A stretch of 64,000 nt of DNA, taken from NCBI GenBank assembly GCA_034769895.1, contig CM068373.1:200860134-200924133 (forward strand). The letters are read 5' to 3'. The notes under the pieces were generated by a model. The model was given only the letters and a program-made list of their open reading frames with translations. It made no database searches and was not told the origin of the DNA. Positions 23,779 through 34,983 of the stretch are shown here, piece by piece. Made by a program: the position numbers and the translations under genes. The stretch's first letter is position 1, and every line of letters starts with the position of its first letter. This DNA comes from Magicicada septendecula. Taxonomy: Eukaryota > Arthropoda > Insecta > Hemiptera > Cicadidae.

Positions 23779-25068
23779 ATATAAAGAAAACATCTTTTTA
23801 ATAACGATTATAATTTAACATTCTCTAATTTGAAGTTTTTAATTTATAAAACAAATATTTTTTTTAAATCCTAAATTAATTAAAATCTTTGTTTTTCTCT
23901 GTTGTAGGTCTGTTTCACCACCACAGTCAATCTGGTTCATTGTTATTAGTTTGATACTCAATCTACTTTCTAAAAGAAACTAAACGTATATTAACCTATG
24001 CAATGCTCAGCTACTTATATATAATAAAACATTAACATGACAATTTAAAACGATAAAATAAATTACTTTTTCGTTACAATTCAATACACTTGTAACTCAA
24101 ATACATGTTGTCCAATACAACTAAATAATACTTTATGTTTTTATTAGAACAAAATTATGTTTTAGTTTTCTTTCAGGAAACAAAATAATCAAAATTCTTA
24201 ACTGGATACGTAAGAGATGATAGCAAGTTTGTATTGATGTCACTAGAGCTTACTGATAGCGGTCCGACGTAGCTTGGCTTGAGTAAAGTTTCTGTGATTA
24301 CTTCTTGTCTAATTCGTGGTATAAATCATTTGCATTTAATTATTGATTTTCACGGTCATTTTAAATTACCTTAATAATTAACTCTTTTATACTTAAATTA
24401 TATATTACATTATAAAGACACCACTATTGACTTATTAACTTTAAATGTGTAAATTCAGATCGATACTAAACTCACACAGAATTTCAAAATAAACTTTAAT
24501 AAATTAGATGTACATTTGAATATATCATATACTAAACACATTATTAAATCATATGTAGGCATTAGAGTTACATTTAATTTACACATCATTTTTATCTAAA
24601 GGTCGGGGCATGTGAAGTGTGTTGTAGCTTGTATTCTATGGACTATTTGATAGAGATTGGTAGAAAAAGTAATTTAGTGATCATTTTGTAAAATCCCATA
24701 TCATGGAAAGTATCAAAAACACCACCACAAAACTTTGCCAAATACCTAACCATGGTCGCAAAAAACGTACCTCATTGCAGACATGCCTTACCTTGCAGTG
24801 TTTCATATAAAATTTTATTTCATAAGCAAATAAAGAAAGGCTATTGAAAAATGTGTTTTTACGTGTTAACGAGATGTTAATCTTTCTTTTATAGTACTTT
24901 GTGTAGGTCTAAATAGCAGTATACATCTATTTAGCATGTACATCTAGCATAGATAACACCGCTATGAATACAAAATTATAGAAAAGAGACAAAAGATTTA
25001 CGTCAATAACAAGGAAACCATAGTCCAACTTTTTCTCCTTGTGCCCCAGTTGATAAACCCAAATCTTA
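23779..25068. other. Unassigned AT-rich spacer
   Basis: No gene, tRNA or structured repeat recognised between the solo LTR and the chemoreceptor-like copy. Confidence 0.4.
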
Positions 25069-25980
25069 TCAAATTTTCTTGAAGTTTCTTAGTTTTCTTT
25101 TAAAGTAGAAACTATTTATCAGAGAATGTGCATGCTGCAATTCACCGGTTATAGATTCAATTATTAATATGGGCAGCATATTTACGATAACGCAAAAGAA
25201 GGTATTAATGAAAAAGCTCTCATATTTTCTAGTTGCTAAATTAAACAACTGCAAGGATTTTGCAAAAATATTTGTAATCACAAAACGCGAGGAAAACATT
25301 CTGTACAAGTCTCTTGCGGCGTAAAATGCCTGACTGATGCCGCGGTAGATACTCCACAGTGCTTTGCAATTGTCTTGTACTTCCGTGAAGAAATTTTCAC
25401 TCCTCTGCTGATCGACAACTGAAACAGTCACTTGATCACTCCAAACAATTTTCCTGTCGTTGAATTCGTCCACGTTCTCAGCCACACGTCGAGCAAGACT
25501 CAATCGTTGCCGTATAATGTGTATTACAAACTAGCATTTTGCAGTCACCATCATTGAACATGTGCCTTGGATAAAAATAATTAATGGGTCTTCAAACAAT
25601 TGTACGTCGGTAACTTTTATATTTTTCGCTTCAAAATATATAGCTTGGACTGCGCTGAATACAGTCAACATATAAGGCACTTCGACACGTAGAAATTGAA
25701 GCGCATTATCCACGTAATTGATGTTGTCCAAAATATTGTACTTTAGGTCTTGATACCTTAAGAATACAATCTTGTAATATGTCAAAACCGTTACGGAGAA
25801 TACATATAAACACAATCCCATGAAGTCCCACAGTCGTCGTAATCAATGTAACAGAGCTTTAACGATAAAATTGTAACAGCAAGTAGTATGTTAAGTACGG
25901 TGAACAAAATGCAATAGACTTTTAATAAATTCTGCAGTATTGGTTTTCGACACGATATTGTTAAAAAGCCGCACATGGTG
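25069..25980 (-). pseudogene. Chemoreceptor-like multi-pass membrane protein, copy A
   Basis: About 300 codons of related sequence in one block: 25976-25791 (hydrophobic, ends TSWD), 25821-25531 (hydrophobic, ends SMMVTAKC), then 25503-25069. The last two are in the same frame separated by one TAG (25531-25533); the first is in another frame with a shift near 25,810. Several hydrophobic helices are spaced as in insect gustatory receptor-type proteins, and a conserved segment ARDLYRMFSSRFVITNIF follows a predicted loop. Two related copies lie just to the right. Identification as a chemoreceptor is inference from helix spacing, tandem arrangement and rapid decay. Confidence 0.45.
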
Positions 25981-27590
25981 CAACTAACTCACAATAACAT
26001 TATTGATCGAATTATACTGGGTTGCATGTTTTTAGATACTCCTGTATAAGTAACAGAGCCACAAAAATTAATATCCTTCCGTTTACACTCTCTTACTGTT
26101 TGTTTTAAAATGTGTTGTCACGGTAACGCGTATGCTAATACAAAATGCATGACATTGGCAATTGCTTATAAATGGTGTAATTGGTGTTTTAACAATTTGT
26201 TACTTTGCAAAACAGATATTTACTTTAATCCATTACTTAAATAATAATAATAATAATCCATTCCACACCAATTAATTTAACATATAGTCAACCCTACCAA
26301 TTAACATATAGTAAACTTGATGGACTACAAATAAGGAAACAAATTATTGGCATTCGGAGCAGATATTGTTGATATAATTGCTTCTTATTATGGCTTCGTG
26401 ACTAAAGCTTCCCCGCTTTAAAATGTACAAACGATAAATGTATTTACGTTTCAACAAAAACAGATCAAATTACGTGATTTTCAATAACAATTATTTGACT
26501 CCACTCGCAATTTGCTTTAATGACTACTCGTTTGACATAGTCGTAGATTCCTGTTATTCAATCGCAGTAGTAACAGCAAATAATTCCTGTACATGTGCTG
26601 ATGAAACAACAAATGTTAGCAGCAAATAGACATTACTTCCGACTGCCAAGTCAAGTAAACTAACACAACAAATAATAAAACAAGACCTCTATAAACTGTT
26701 GATGGCATTAGTGTTAGCTACAGAACAGAAACATGGACCACCACTTAAAGTAAAAAAAAGATAGCCCCTCGCTTTCAAAACCAAGGTATTAAGAAAAATA
26801 TTTACATGTGTGTGCGCGCGCGTGCTGGTCTTACAGCCACACAGATTACAGACTTAGTAAATAAAGTTATTATATCGCGCTTTTCAGTGCAAGTGTTTAC
26901 CCAAATAGCAAATCGACAAGGGCCTCAAACTCAATAAAATAGCATAAAAACGTACAAAACAAACCGAAACAGTATCACCATTGGTATATGTTAGTGGGAG
27001 AGTAGAGAAAATAGAAAACCTTTTACTGATATCCACTTTCCAGGACAAACGCTCTTGTATCTGGTTGTTCATGAGAAGCACCAATAACAGAAACCTCTCC
27101 TCCTCACAAAAAAAGTGGAGGCTGCAACTGAAAATGTAAAGTCCTTGCGTTTACTTTCTCTTACATGAAATATATTCCATTATACTGCTGTATCCTTTTT
27201 ATTATCTATTGAACGAGGTAGTAGTGTTAAACAAAAGGACGTGTTAGACGTATCAAGTACGTCTAACATAGCAAACATATAAAAAAAAACAATATAAAGT
27301 TGTAGTGAAAGGAGCACAGTTCGATGTCAATGTCAAAAAAAAATATAATCAATATTTTCCTCGTGTGTCCAAATTGTTAAATCTAAAACCTTGTGGCGTG
27401 CTCAAACTTTAATTTTCCTTTAAAATAAAAGTTAATTACTCGTATTTGTCTACGCAGATACTACATCTGAGTAGTTATGGATTCTTCTATCAATACAAAA
27501 AAATAGACTGAGAGCAAAACATAAAATATAAATAAATATCACCTCAGATGTCTTAGTTACTGAAGTAAATACCTAAAAGAATTTTACCAC
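25981..27590. other. Unassigned AT-rich spacer
   Basis: No supported gene. A short GTGTGCGCGCGCGTG purine-pyrimidine stretch lies at about 26,810. Otherwise nothing recognised. Confidence 0.4.
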
Positions 27591-27599
27591 AATATTGGT

Positions 27600-27960
27600 A
27601 AACACAATTCAATAAAAAATCTTTAATGCCACTGTAAATACTCCACAAAGATTAATAATTGCCTTCTATTTTCGTTAAGAAAGTTTTACTCCTCTGGTAG
27701 CCGACCATTGAAACAGTCACGTAATGACTCCAAGCTGTATTCCTGTTGGTGAATTTCTCAAAGTTCTCTTTGAGAAAGACGCAAACGTTTCTGTATAATA
27801 TTCATCACACATTAGCATTCTGCAGCCAGCTTAGTTGTAAATGTGCTTTCATGAAAACAATTAACGGGTGTTTGTGCACATTTAAGTGGAGAATTTGTCC
27901 ATATTTTACAAACACAGAATTAGAATAACATAAATTGCATACAAAATATAAGGTGTAGTT
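27600..27960 (-). pseudogene. Chemoreceptor-like fragment, copy B
   Basis: Nucleotide words match copies A and C in the same order: a stretch equivalent to CTCCACA, GTTAAGAAAGTTTTACTCCTCTG, GACTCCAAG, CGTATAAT-like and GCATT(T/C)TGCAG. Only the middle of the gene is present, with multiple frame breaks. Confidence 0.45.
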
Positions 27961-27981
27961 GAAAATATAATGCATTCAACG

Positions 27982-28480
27982 CTATTCCATGTATGGTGTA
28001 TCAATACTTTGATATTGTATATAATGTGAGAAAGGAGAAGGTAATGATGTTATGTGTGTATCTTGTGACTCTTTGCGAAATGTAATGGAGTGAGAGTCAC
28101 TTTTTATTTGAATCATTTCCAGTAAGCATCTTTTGAAATAATTATTATCGTAATGTTTAATTTTGGTGTTATTGAAATCAAATTCATAGCCCGTGTTTAA
28201 ATGGTGAGATACTAAAGCGCTGGGGTTATCATTATGAGTTTTCTTATATGACTCATACCTATACTGATAAATTCTCTTGTGTAAATTTTGAGACGCAATA
28301 CTAGTGTAAGTGGCAGAACAGTCTTTGCATTGGACGGTGCATACAAGATTAGATCGTTTGTGTTTGGGTGTCGGGTTTTTGAGGCTCGAGAAAAGGGATC
28401 GTATAGTATGTTGGTTTTTAAATGCTAAAGTTTTTTGATTTTTTAGTAGGCATTTTTTGAGTTTTTCGATTATTAAAATT
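27982..28480 (-). pseudogene. Penelope-like element GIY-YIG endonuclease fragment
   Basis: The C-terminal part of a 208-codon frame reads as the GIY-YIG endonuclease of Penelope-like retroelements: VQCKDCSATYTSIASQNLHKR matches the CxxC...YxGxT-type start, followed by SALVSHHLNTGYEFDF and KRCLLEMIQI. The catalytic YIG-type triplet is degraded (YTS), so the domain is probably dead. No reverse transcriptase lies upstream, so this is a 5'-truncated end. The N-terminal 40 residues of the same frame belong to chemoreceptor-like copy C, which the fragment interrupts near 28,490. Confidence 0.7.
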
Positions 28481-28489
28481 CGTAATATA

Positions 28490-29340
28490 TCTATTATAAA
28501 ACCAACTGAGAAAGCAATAAAATGTATCCGAAAATAATTAGTTACCTCTGTAACTATTTGCAACGAATAAATCACAACAAACCTGAATACGTATCTATAG
28601 AAAAACACTCTGTACAGATTCTTTGCTGCGTAAAACGCCTCACTAATGCTATAATAAATACCCCACAGATTTCTGCAAATATTGTGTACCTCCGTCAGGA
28701 AGTTTTCATTCCTCTGTTAACTGACAGTCACTTGATAACTCCAAGCAAAGTTACTCTCGCTAAGTTAACAAAATTGTCAGCAGCGCGTCGAGCAAGACAC
28801 AATCGCTGCCGTATAATTTTCATTAGAAAAAAGCATTTTGCAGTAATCATTACTGACGTTGTACCTGTAATTAAACCACTTGTGGGGTCGAGCACTTCTT
28901 TTGAATTAACAGTGACCTTACATTTTACCACAGAACACGAACGTACAATAAAATAGTAGATAAACATGGCACAAATTATTTTTACAAACAGAACACATTC
29001 AACAGTGTTCTGAGTGTGCGGAACTTTCATATGGAGAGATTCAAGCGACTGATCAGCGTAGTTAATGTTATCAAAAATATTACGCCTTAGGTCTTAATGG
29101 ACTACGAATTTTATCCGGTAATATGTATACATCGTTGCTGATAATACTGAAAGGGTCAGTATTTAGCCGTTTTGGCCTAAATAATGTATGTGGTATACAT
29201 AATTAAATTTTATCAACACGATTGTTATGTAAAATGTGGGGTATAGTGGGGTGACAAGACAACAATACGTGTTCAACAAATTCCGCAGTTTTACTTTAAC
29301 AACGAGTAATTAAAAAGCCTAGATTGCACATAAAATAGCA
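28490..29340 (-). pseudogene. Chemoreceptor-like membrane protein, copy C (interrupted by Penelope-like insert)
   Basis: Parallels copy A: a Leu-Ala-Arg-Arg-Ala-Ala segment (RRAADN near 28,770) corresponds to LARRVAEN of copy A; the preceding hydrophobic stretch with TSVMITAKC corresponds to CSMMVTAKC. The downstream segment near 28,600 corresponds to the LYRMFSSRF region. Frameshifts separate the pieces, and the 3' part is cut off by the Penelope-like fragment at about 28,490. Confidence 0.45.
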
Positions 29341-30190
29341 GCATTGCAAATCTATAGATATTTCGTATCAGGTTTTTTTAAAGTCACACAGCTGAGTACA
29401 AATTAACATAAAATCAAAAAATCTTGAATAAACTGGAAGCCACAGCAAGTTTAAACTCTAAGGGACTTGCTTATACTTGATCCCGTGTACATTTCTTACT
29501 AACTGTCTTTATCAAAAGTGTTGTCAAGACAACGGGTTCTGCACCAACATATCCATTTTATCAATAATTCAGATATATTAATTTAAAATACTATAAATAT
29601 ATATTACTAAAAATGCTTATAATACTTACATATTTCGAATTCATGGCATAAATTGTATTTTTCATCAGTTAATGTATTGTTCACAGTGATGTTTCTACTC
29701 GTAACAAAATGAAATAATATGTTTTAATAAAATATTTTTACAGACATTTATACAATTAATTATATTATTTTCTCTACAACAAAACAATTCACATTAAACT
29801 ATTAAAAGAAAAACAAGGTAACAACTACTTATACAGATACATAGAAACACATATAAGTGGACAGGGATAGAGTGAAAGGATTAGAGAGAGAAGAACATGA
29901 GGAATGGAGAAACGTAGTTAACAAAATTGGTTACTTAATCCACAGTAATTTTTACAAAGTATTTGATCGCCGGTAACTAGTCACACGCCAGGTTGATAAC
30001 AAGCTGCTGACTTTTTTTCCATCATGACTGTTTTCAAAGGGCAACATACTATTGCCGACTCCGGGAAACATCTTTAATGACAAGATGTATTGCTCTTTCA
30101 AACTCCACCACTGTTGTTTTTGCTTTTGAAGTATTGTTTTCAATTGACCGTATTTCATTTACTACACTCAAGAATATTGGAATACAATTC
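29341..30190. other. Unassigned AT-rich spacer
   Basis: Nothing recognised on either strand. Confidence 0.4.
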
Positions 30191-30194
30191 AGTT

Positions 30195-30950
30195 TGGTTA
30201 CTGTTCAAAACACAAAATACATCTAGTACGTAGTGCCCATTTTTAGAAGGCAGGAATCAGGAACATAACCTTTAGTAAAGTGAAACAAGAAAATATTACG
30301 TAGAAATTTTAAATTAAAGAAAACACAGGAAATGGAAAACGGGTGAGAATAAAACGCTTGAGAGACAAATGAGTTTGAAAGCATAAATTACTTCAAACAT
30401 TTTTATGTTTCAGTAGACAGAAGGAAAGACATAAGAGAAATTGATGGTTTAGTAAAAGCTCAATTCATGAAAATATCTATAAAAATAAAAGACTTCAAAA
30501 TAAGGTAAATAGAACAAAAAAAATAAATAAAATTCACTGAAGTGGAATGTAAAAACAATAGCGTATGCAACTGAATCTAAATATCTTACAAATTAGGAAG
30601 ATAAAAGCCTGGATAAGTTGAAAAGGGAAAGTAACAAGAAAAATGTATATAAAATGAGTTTAAACAAAACAGAAATACAAAAATGGACCAAATATTATAG
30701 CATCAAAATATCTGAAGCATTATATTATAGCATCAAAATTTATGCTTTCAAACTCATTTGCCTCTTACGTTTTCCTACCTTCGCGTTTTGCTCTCACCTG
30801 TTTTTCATTTCCTGTGTTTTCTTTAATTTCAAACTTCTACGTAATATCATTTTGTTTCACTTTACTGAACGTTATGTTTCTGATTCCTGCCTTCTAACTT
30901 TACAAATGGGCACTACGTACTAGATTTATTTTGTATTTGAACAGTAATCA
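30195..30950. mobile_element. Fold-back type element with about 190-bp inverted arms
   Basis: The left arm (about 30,195-30,392) and right arm (about 30,735-30,950) are imperfect reverse complements: GGCAGGAATCAGGAACATAA on the left pairs with TTATGTTTCTGATTCCTGCC on the right, and CACAGGAAATG pairs with CATTTCCTGTG. The outermost matching words are TTACTGTTCAAA and its complement near 30,945. The 340-bp centre has no coding domain. It looks like a non-autonomous DNA transposon or fold-back element; target duplications were not identified. Confidence 0.6.
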
Positions 30951-31202
30951 TACCGTACAGAAAACGCAGTAACGCATAAAGACATAAATAACAGGCTTAT
31001 AATACAGTCTGCATAATTCCAGGAAACGCGGGAGAGGAATCAAAACGAGTAGAGAGCGTAAATCAGAAGCAGTACGGAGTAAAATACAATACGGTATGTT
31101 GAACAGACCGCGTTATGATAGGGTAGGAGGCGGTTGAAAAAAAATACCGGTACAAGGTGAAAGGGAGGGAAATCAGGCACGCTAAGCAAACAGCAATCAG
31201 TA
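30951..31202. other. Left flank of the Maverick element
   Basis: Purine-rich sequence, no gene. It ends in the GACCAC target site. Confidence 0.4.
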
Positions 31203-31208
31203 GACCAC
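31203..31208. repeat. Left 6-bp target-site duplication GACCAC
   Basis: Directly abuts the left terminal inverted repeat; the identical hexamer follows the right one at 53647-53652. Six-base duplications are characteristic of Maverick/Polinton integrase. Confidence 0.9.
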
Positions 31209-31251
31209 AGTAGTAATAAAAGGTTGGTTCTGGGACAGCCACGCCCCCCTC
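31209..31251 (+). repeat. Left terminal inverted repeat of Maverick (43 bp)
   Basis: Perfect reverse complement of 53604-53646, starting AGTAGTAATAAAAGGTTGG. Homology stops abruptly at 31251/31252. Only 46 bases separate it from the metalloproteinase ATG, so the left end lacks the GC-rich subterminal block found on the right. Confidence 0.95.
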
Positions 31252-31297
31252 AACGACGTTGTTTGGTATTTGTCATTGTACAGTACAATCGGAAACT

Positions 31298-32882
31298 ATG
31301 ACGCCGCTTAAATCTGTAATATTTTTTTTAACATTATGGACAAAATGCGATCAAATATTACTAACAAATTCTTCGACCGATAATACAACACAAATTGAAA
31401 TGGATAAAGTTAAGCGATATTTATATGACTATGGTTATCTTCAAACAGATGATGAATCTTCGTTACAAGCGGTAAATGAATCAGATATTGCTAACGCGTT
31501 ACTTATATTTCAAGAATACTATAAATTACCTACTGATGGCGAGTTAAATAATGAAACTATAAACTTAATGTCGAAAATTAGGTGCGGTAACAGTGATATT
31601 ATCGATTATCGAGTATCCAGTTTCAAATGGAACAAGCCCGAAGTAACATGGCATTATTATTTAGCGAATCAAGATGTGTTAGAATTGACTAAACAAGCTT
31701 TCGCAGTATGGGAGGAAAAGTCTGGTATACGTTTCAAACATGATAGAGTGAATACAGATATTTTAATTTCTAATAAACGATTGGAACATATGATGCAAAA
31801 AGAATCGTGGCAATGTACGAGAACGTTTGACGGTAAAGGTGGAACATTAGCACACGCATATTTTCCTGATTATAATAATTCAAGACGAGAAATTCATATT
31901 GATGAAGATGAAAATTGGTCATATTCGACTGGTAAAGTCGTTCCTCTTGACCAATCAAGTTTGTATGCAACTTTAATACACGAAATTGGTCATGCTATAG
32001 GTTTATCACATTCAGATGTATCAGATTCTCTAATGTATGCTTATTACAACGGTAAAATCGAGTTAGGTGATGATGATGTTTTAGCCATTCAAAATTTGTA
32101 TGGTAAGACACAAAACACTTTTATGACGTCTTTCATACCGATGCCACCATCTTCTTCAATACCAAAGATAGAAGACGAGCGTCCTATAGATACAAATAAA
32201 ATTGATCTTTGTAATTTTTAAAAATATTAATTTATTTTTAATTGCCGATAAACGATTATATATATTACATGAAAAATGGTTGTGGATATTAAATCCGGCA
32301 GAGATGATATACACCAAACCGCTTATAATAAAACATTGGTTAACGTTTCTTCCAAGAAATTTCACAAAAATTTTAGCTGTATATCAACGACCATCTGGCG
32401 AGATAGTTATGTTTATAGATTCTTTTGTATTCATGTTTGATTTAATGAGTCTTAAATTAAGTCATGGTTATCCAAAGCATATCCAGTCTTTATTTAACAT
32501 ACAACCGAATAATTTGCATGCGGTATTCAACAGTTATACAGGTAAAACTTATATATTTCATGATGATAATTATTATAGAGAAGTCAATGAGTGTATGTTC
32601 ACTACTAAATCATGGGGTTATATATCCGATACATTTCCTGGAATACCGCCTAAAATCGATTCATCATTTAGATTTTCTGATGGCAATTTATACTTTTTTA
32701 AGGATAACACTGTGTATGTCTTTAATGAATTTACGGGTGGATTAGTTAGAACAGAACAAAATAATCTATCGATATTCGGATTCAAATGTGTAAATGATGA
32801 TGTACTATACAAATTGAAAGAATTAATATTACAATTGATAATTCAAAAGAAAGACCAATCGATTTCACACAATAATCGATAG
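31298..32882 (+). pseudogene. Secreted matrix metalloproteinase (matrixin) with hemopexin domain, frameshifted
   Basis: Start chosen at 31298: hydrophobic signal peptide (SVIFFLTLW), then a peptidoglycan-binding-like prodomain with cysteine switch MSKIRCGNSD, then the catalytic domain with HAYFPDY (structural zinc region), zinc site HEIGHAIGLSHS (about 31,980-32,015) and Met-turn SLMYAYY. The frame stops with TAA at 32219-32221 inside the first hemopexin blade. Hemopexin-like repeats with a terminal Cys continue in another frame to 32882. The shift is one base at a T5 run (32215-32219). As written the product would be an active-type protease lacking its hemopexin domain. MMPs cleave extracellular matrix; baculoviral MMPs are a precedent in insect viruses. 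Host capture is inferred. Confidence 0.85.
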
Positions 32883-34137
32883 TAATATCGATGAAGAAGG
32901 ATAAAAGTTCAGTTTGTAAATAAAATTTATAAAAATAGAGTTGATATGTGTTTTGTACGATGACTATGTTATGTATTATTGTCGACGCTTGTTTACGCCG
33001 CAGTCGACGGATAACCTATAGCTTTCAAATTGATATGGCTTGAATTTTTGTATTGAGAAATATTTCAATGTTGTGAAGAGTGTAATAAATTGTATTATTA
33101 ACAAACACTGGTTTTATTTTAATTATTCCTACAAAATAATAATAACAAATCAAAGCAGACCACAATATTTATTATCATACCATTAAATACATATATAATG
33201 AACAGATTATATTAACAAATACATACAAAATGATTATTTGAATAGTTACAAATTTTGTGATAACAAAATAATTAAGATTATATTAACAAGTACATACAAA
33301 ATGACTTTTGTATATATGATTTAAGTAATTAATAACAAACACTGGTTTTATTTTAATTATTCCTACAAAATAATAATAACAAATCAAAGCAGACTGGTTT
33401 TATTTTAATTATTCCTACAAAATAATAGTAACAAATCAAAGCAGATCACAATATTTATTATCATACCATTAAATACATATATAATGAACAGATTATATTA
33501 ACAAATACATAGAAAATGATTATTTGAATAGTTACAAATTTTGTGATAACAAAATAATTAAGATTATGTTAACAAGTACATACAAAATGACTTTTGTATA
33601 TATGATTTTAGTAATTAATAAATCAAAAATGAAAATATTTTAAAAAAACTTTATTTACATATATTACTTTGTTTTTTTTTTGACAGCAGTTGGAAGTCAG
33701 TCTTCCCAACCTATAACAAACAAAAATAATAATTTGTTAACTAAATGTACCAAGAATCCTTTGAAAAAAAGAGTCATATTTTTTTTTAATTAAACAAAAG
33801 ATAAATTAAATTTTTAAGAACTAAAAATTGAACCCTATTAACTAAGATAAAAAAAAGTAATAGAGAAACGTATAGAATACATTATATATTTTAATAATTA
33901 CATATTTAAAAAAATGATATAGGAAAGACTTATAAGACAAAATTTTTGGAATAGAGAAATGTAAAAACGACATATGAAGAACTTACTTATTTTACACGTA
34001 ACGAATAATTACTGTATATGTATGTTCTTGTGTAGAACATATTATAATAAGTTATTTTACAAGTAACTAAATTACATTGTGAAACTAATATAATCACCTA
34101 TTTTTTTAAAACAGTAAAAATTATTTAAAAAAATACC
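32883..34137. other. Maverick intergenic region with tandem duplication
   Basis: No ORF with recognisable features. It contains the duplication at 33,100-33,625. T-rich tracts near 33,670 and 33,780 may hold 3' ends for the flanking convergent genes. Confidence 0.5.
33100..33625. repeat. Tandem duplication of about 230 bp
   Basis: The block starting AACACTGGTTTTATTTTAA at about 33,104 and running through ACATACAAAATGACTTTTG at about 33,310 recurs at about 33,389-33,600. A short partial copy of its first 50 bp lies between (about 33,338-33,388). Near identity implies recent duplication. Between the metalloproteinase and the BIR gene; function unknown. Confidence 0.75.
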
Positions 34138-34428
34138 TTAATGATGATGATCACATCCAAGCTGTGTTACCACAAACTGACATTGCGGCATTACCTTCGT
34201 ATGTAATGTTATAGGACAATCCTCCGCTGACCACTCCATAAATCTTACTCGACATGTCAGACACCGAACGGTGTCTCCATCACCTTGATAAACAAATCCA
34301 GCGGCTGCCAGTTTGTGAGGGTTTTGACTGCTTTTGGGGTATAATCTATGATAATATTTTTTCGATCCAACTTTCTCAACTTTATAATACGTCGTTAAAC
34401 GTTTAAAAAATTCTGAATGGCTATACAT
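34138..34428 (-). CDS. Single-BIR protein (IAP-like), no RING
   Basis: 96 aa. A BIR zinc fold is visible: AAAGFVYQGDGD, then C-x2-C-x16-H-x6-C (CLTC...H...C), the full ligand pattern. Trp in MEW is kept, but the usual DDPW is replaced by EDCP. BIR proteins bind caspases or signalling partners; here an anti-apoptotic role is inferred only. No RING finger follows. It is the most diverged of the BIR genes and sits alone downstream of the polymerase rather than in the right-end cluster. Confidence 0.75.
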   Translation of the reverse strand: MYSHSEFFKRLTTYYKVEKVGSKKYYHRLYPKSSQNPHKLAAAGFVYQGDGDTVRCLTCRVRFMEWSAEDCPITLHTKVMPQCQFVVTQLGCDHHH

Positions 34429-34695
34429 TGTAGTAGCTGGTATTTTTCTGTATGCTGAACCACAATTTTTAATCGGCTTATATACACAGAAAATGCATTA
34501 TCATCAGTACGTTGTAAGTAGAAGGTCAAAAAATTAATTTATTATCAGTTTCATTGCAATTAATACAATCACGTTTCCAGTATGCGTTTTAATGAGCATT
34601 TTTTCGTGTAAGAAATTGTTTGAATATTGTTGATATCATTTTTTGTTCAGGTATTAAAAATGTATACATAAAATGTCATGGTAAATTACAATATG

Positions 34696-34896
34696 TTAAA
34701 CTAATTGAGATATAGTATTCCAAAGTTGAGTAACGTGTTGATCACATTTTAAATGATTATTACAACAAGTATTTTGATACACATCAAACTTTGTACAATT
34801 TTTAATACACTCCACATTATTATCATATTCTTCTACTTTTTCACGAAGAAATTTAAATATTTTATAATAACAGATATTAAAATTTTTAAGTCCCAT
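34696..34896 (-). CDS. Small cysteine-rich ORF, unknown
   Basis: 66 codons from a true ATG, between the BIR gene and the polymerase on the same strand. Contains Cys residues as CYY, CIKNC, CC and CDQH, suggestive of a small metal-binding or disulphide fold. No family recognised. Could be a chance ORF; the composition is more protein-like than its shadows. Confidence 0.35.
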   Translation of the reverse strand: MGLKNFNICYYKIFKFLREKVEEYDNNVECIKNCTKFDVYQNTCCNNHLKCDQHVTQLWNTISQLV

Positions 34897-34983
34897 AACC
34901 TGAGTATCGTAAATATTAAAAACGATGTTTTTACGTTGATTGTGTTTACATAAAAAGACGATTCATAGTTCGGCTATAAAGTA

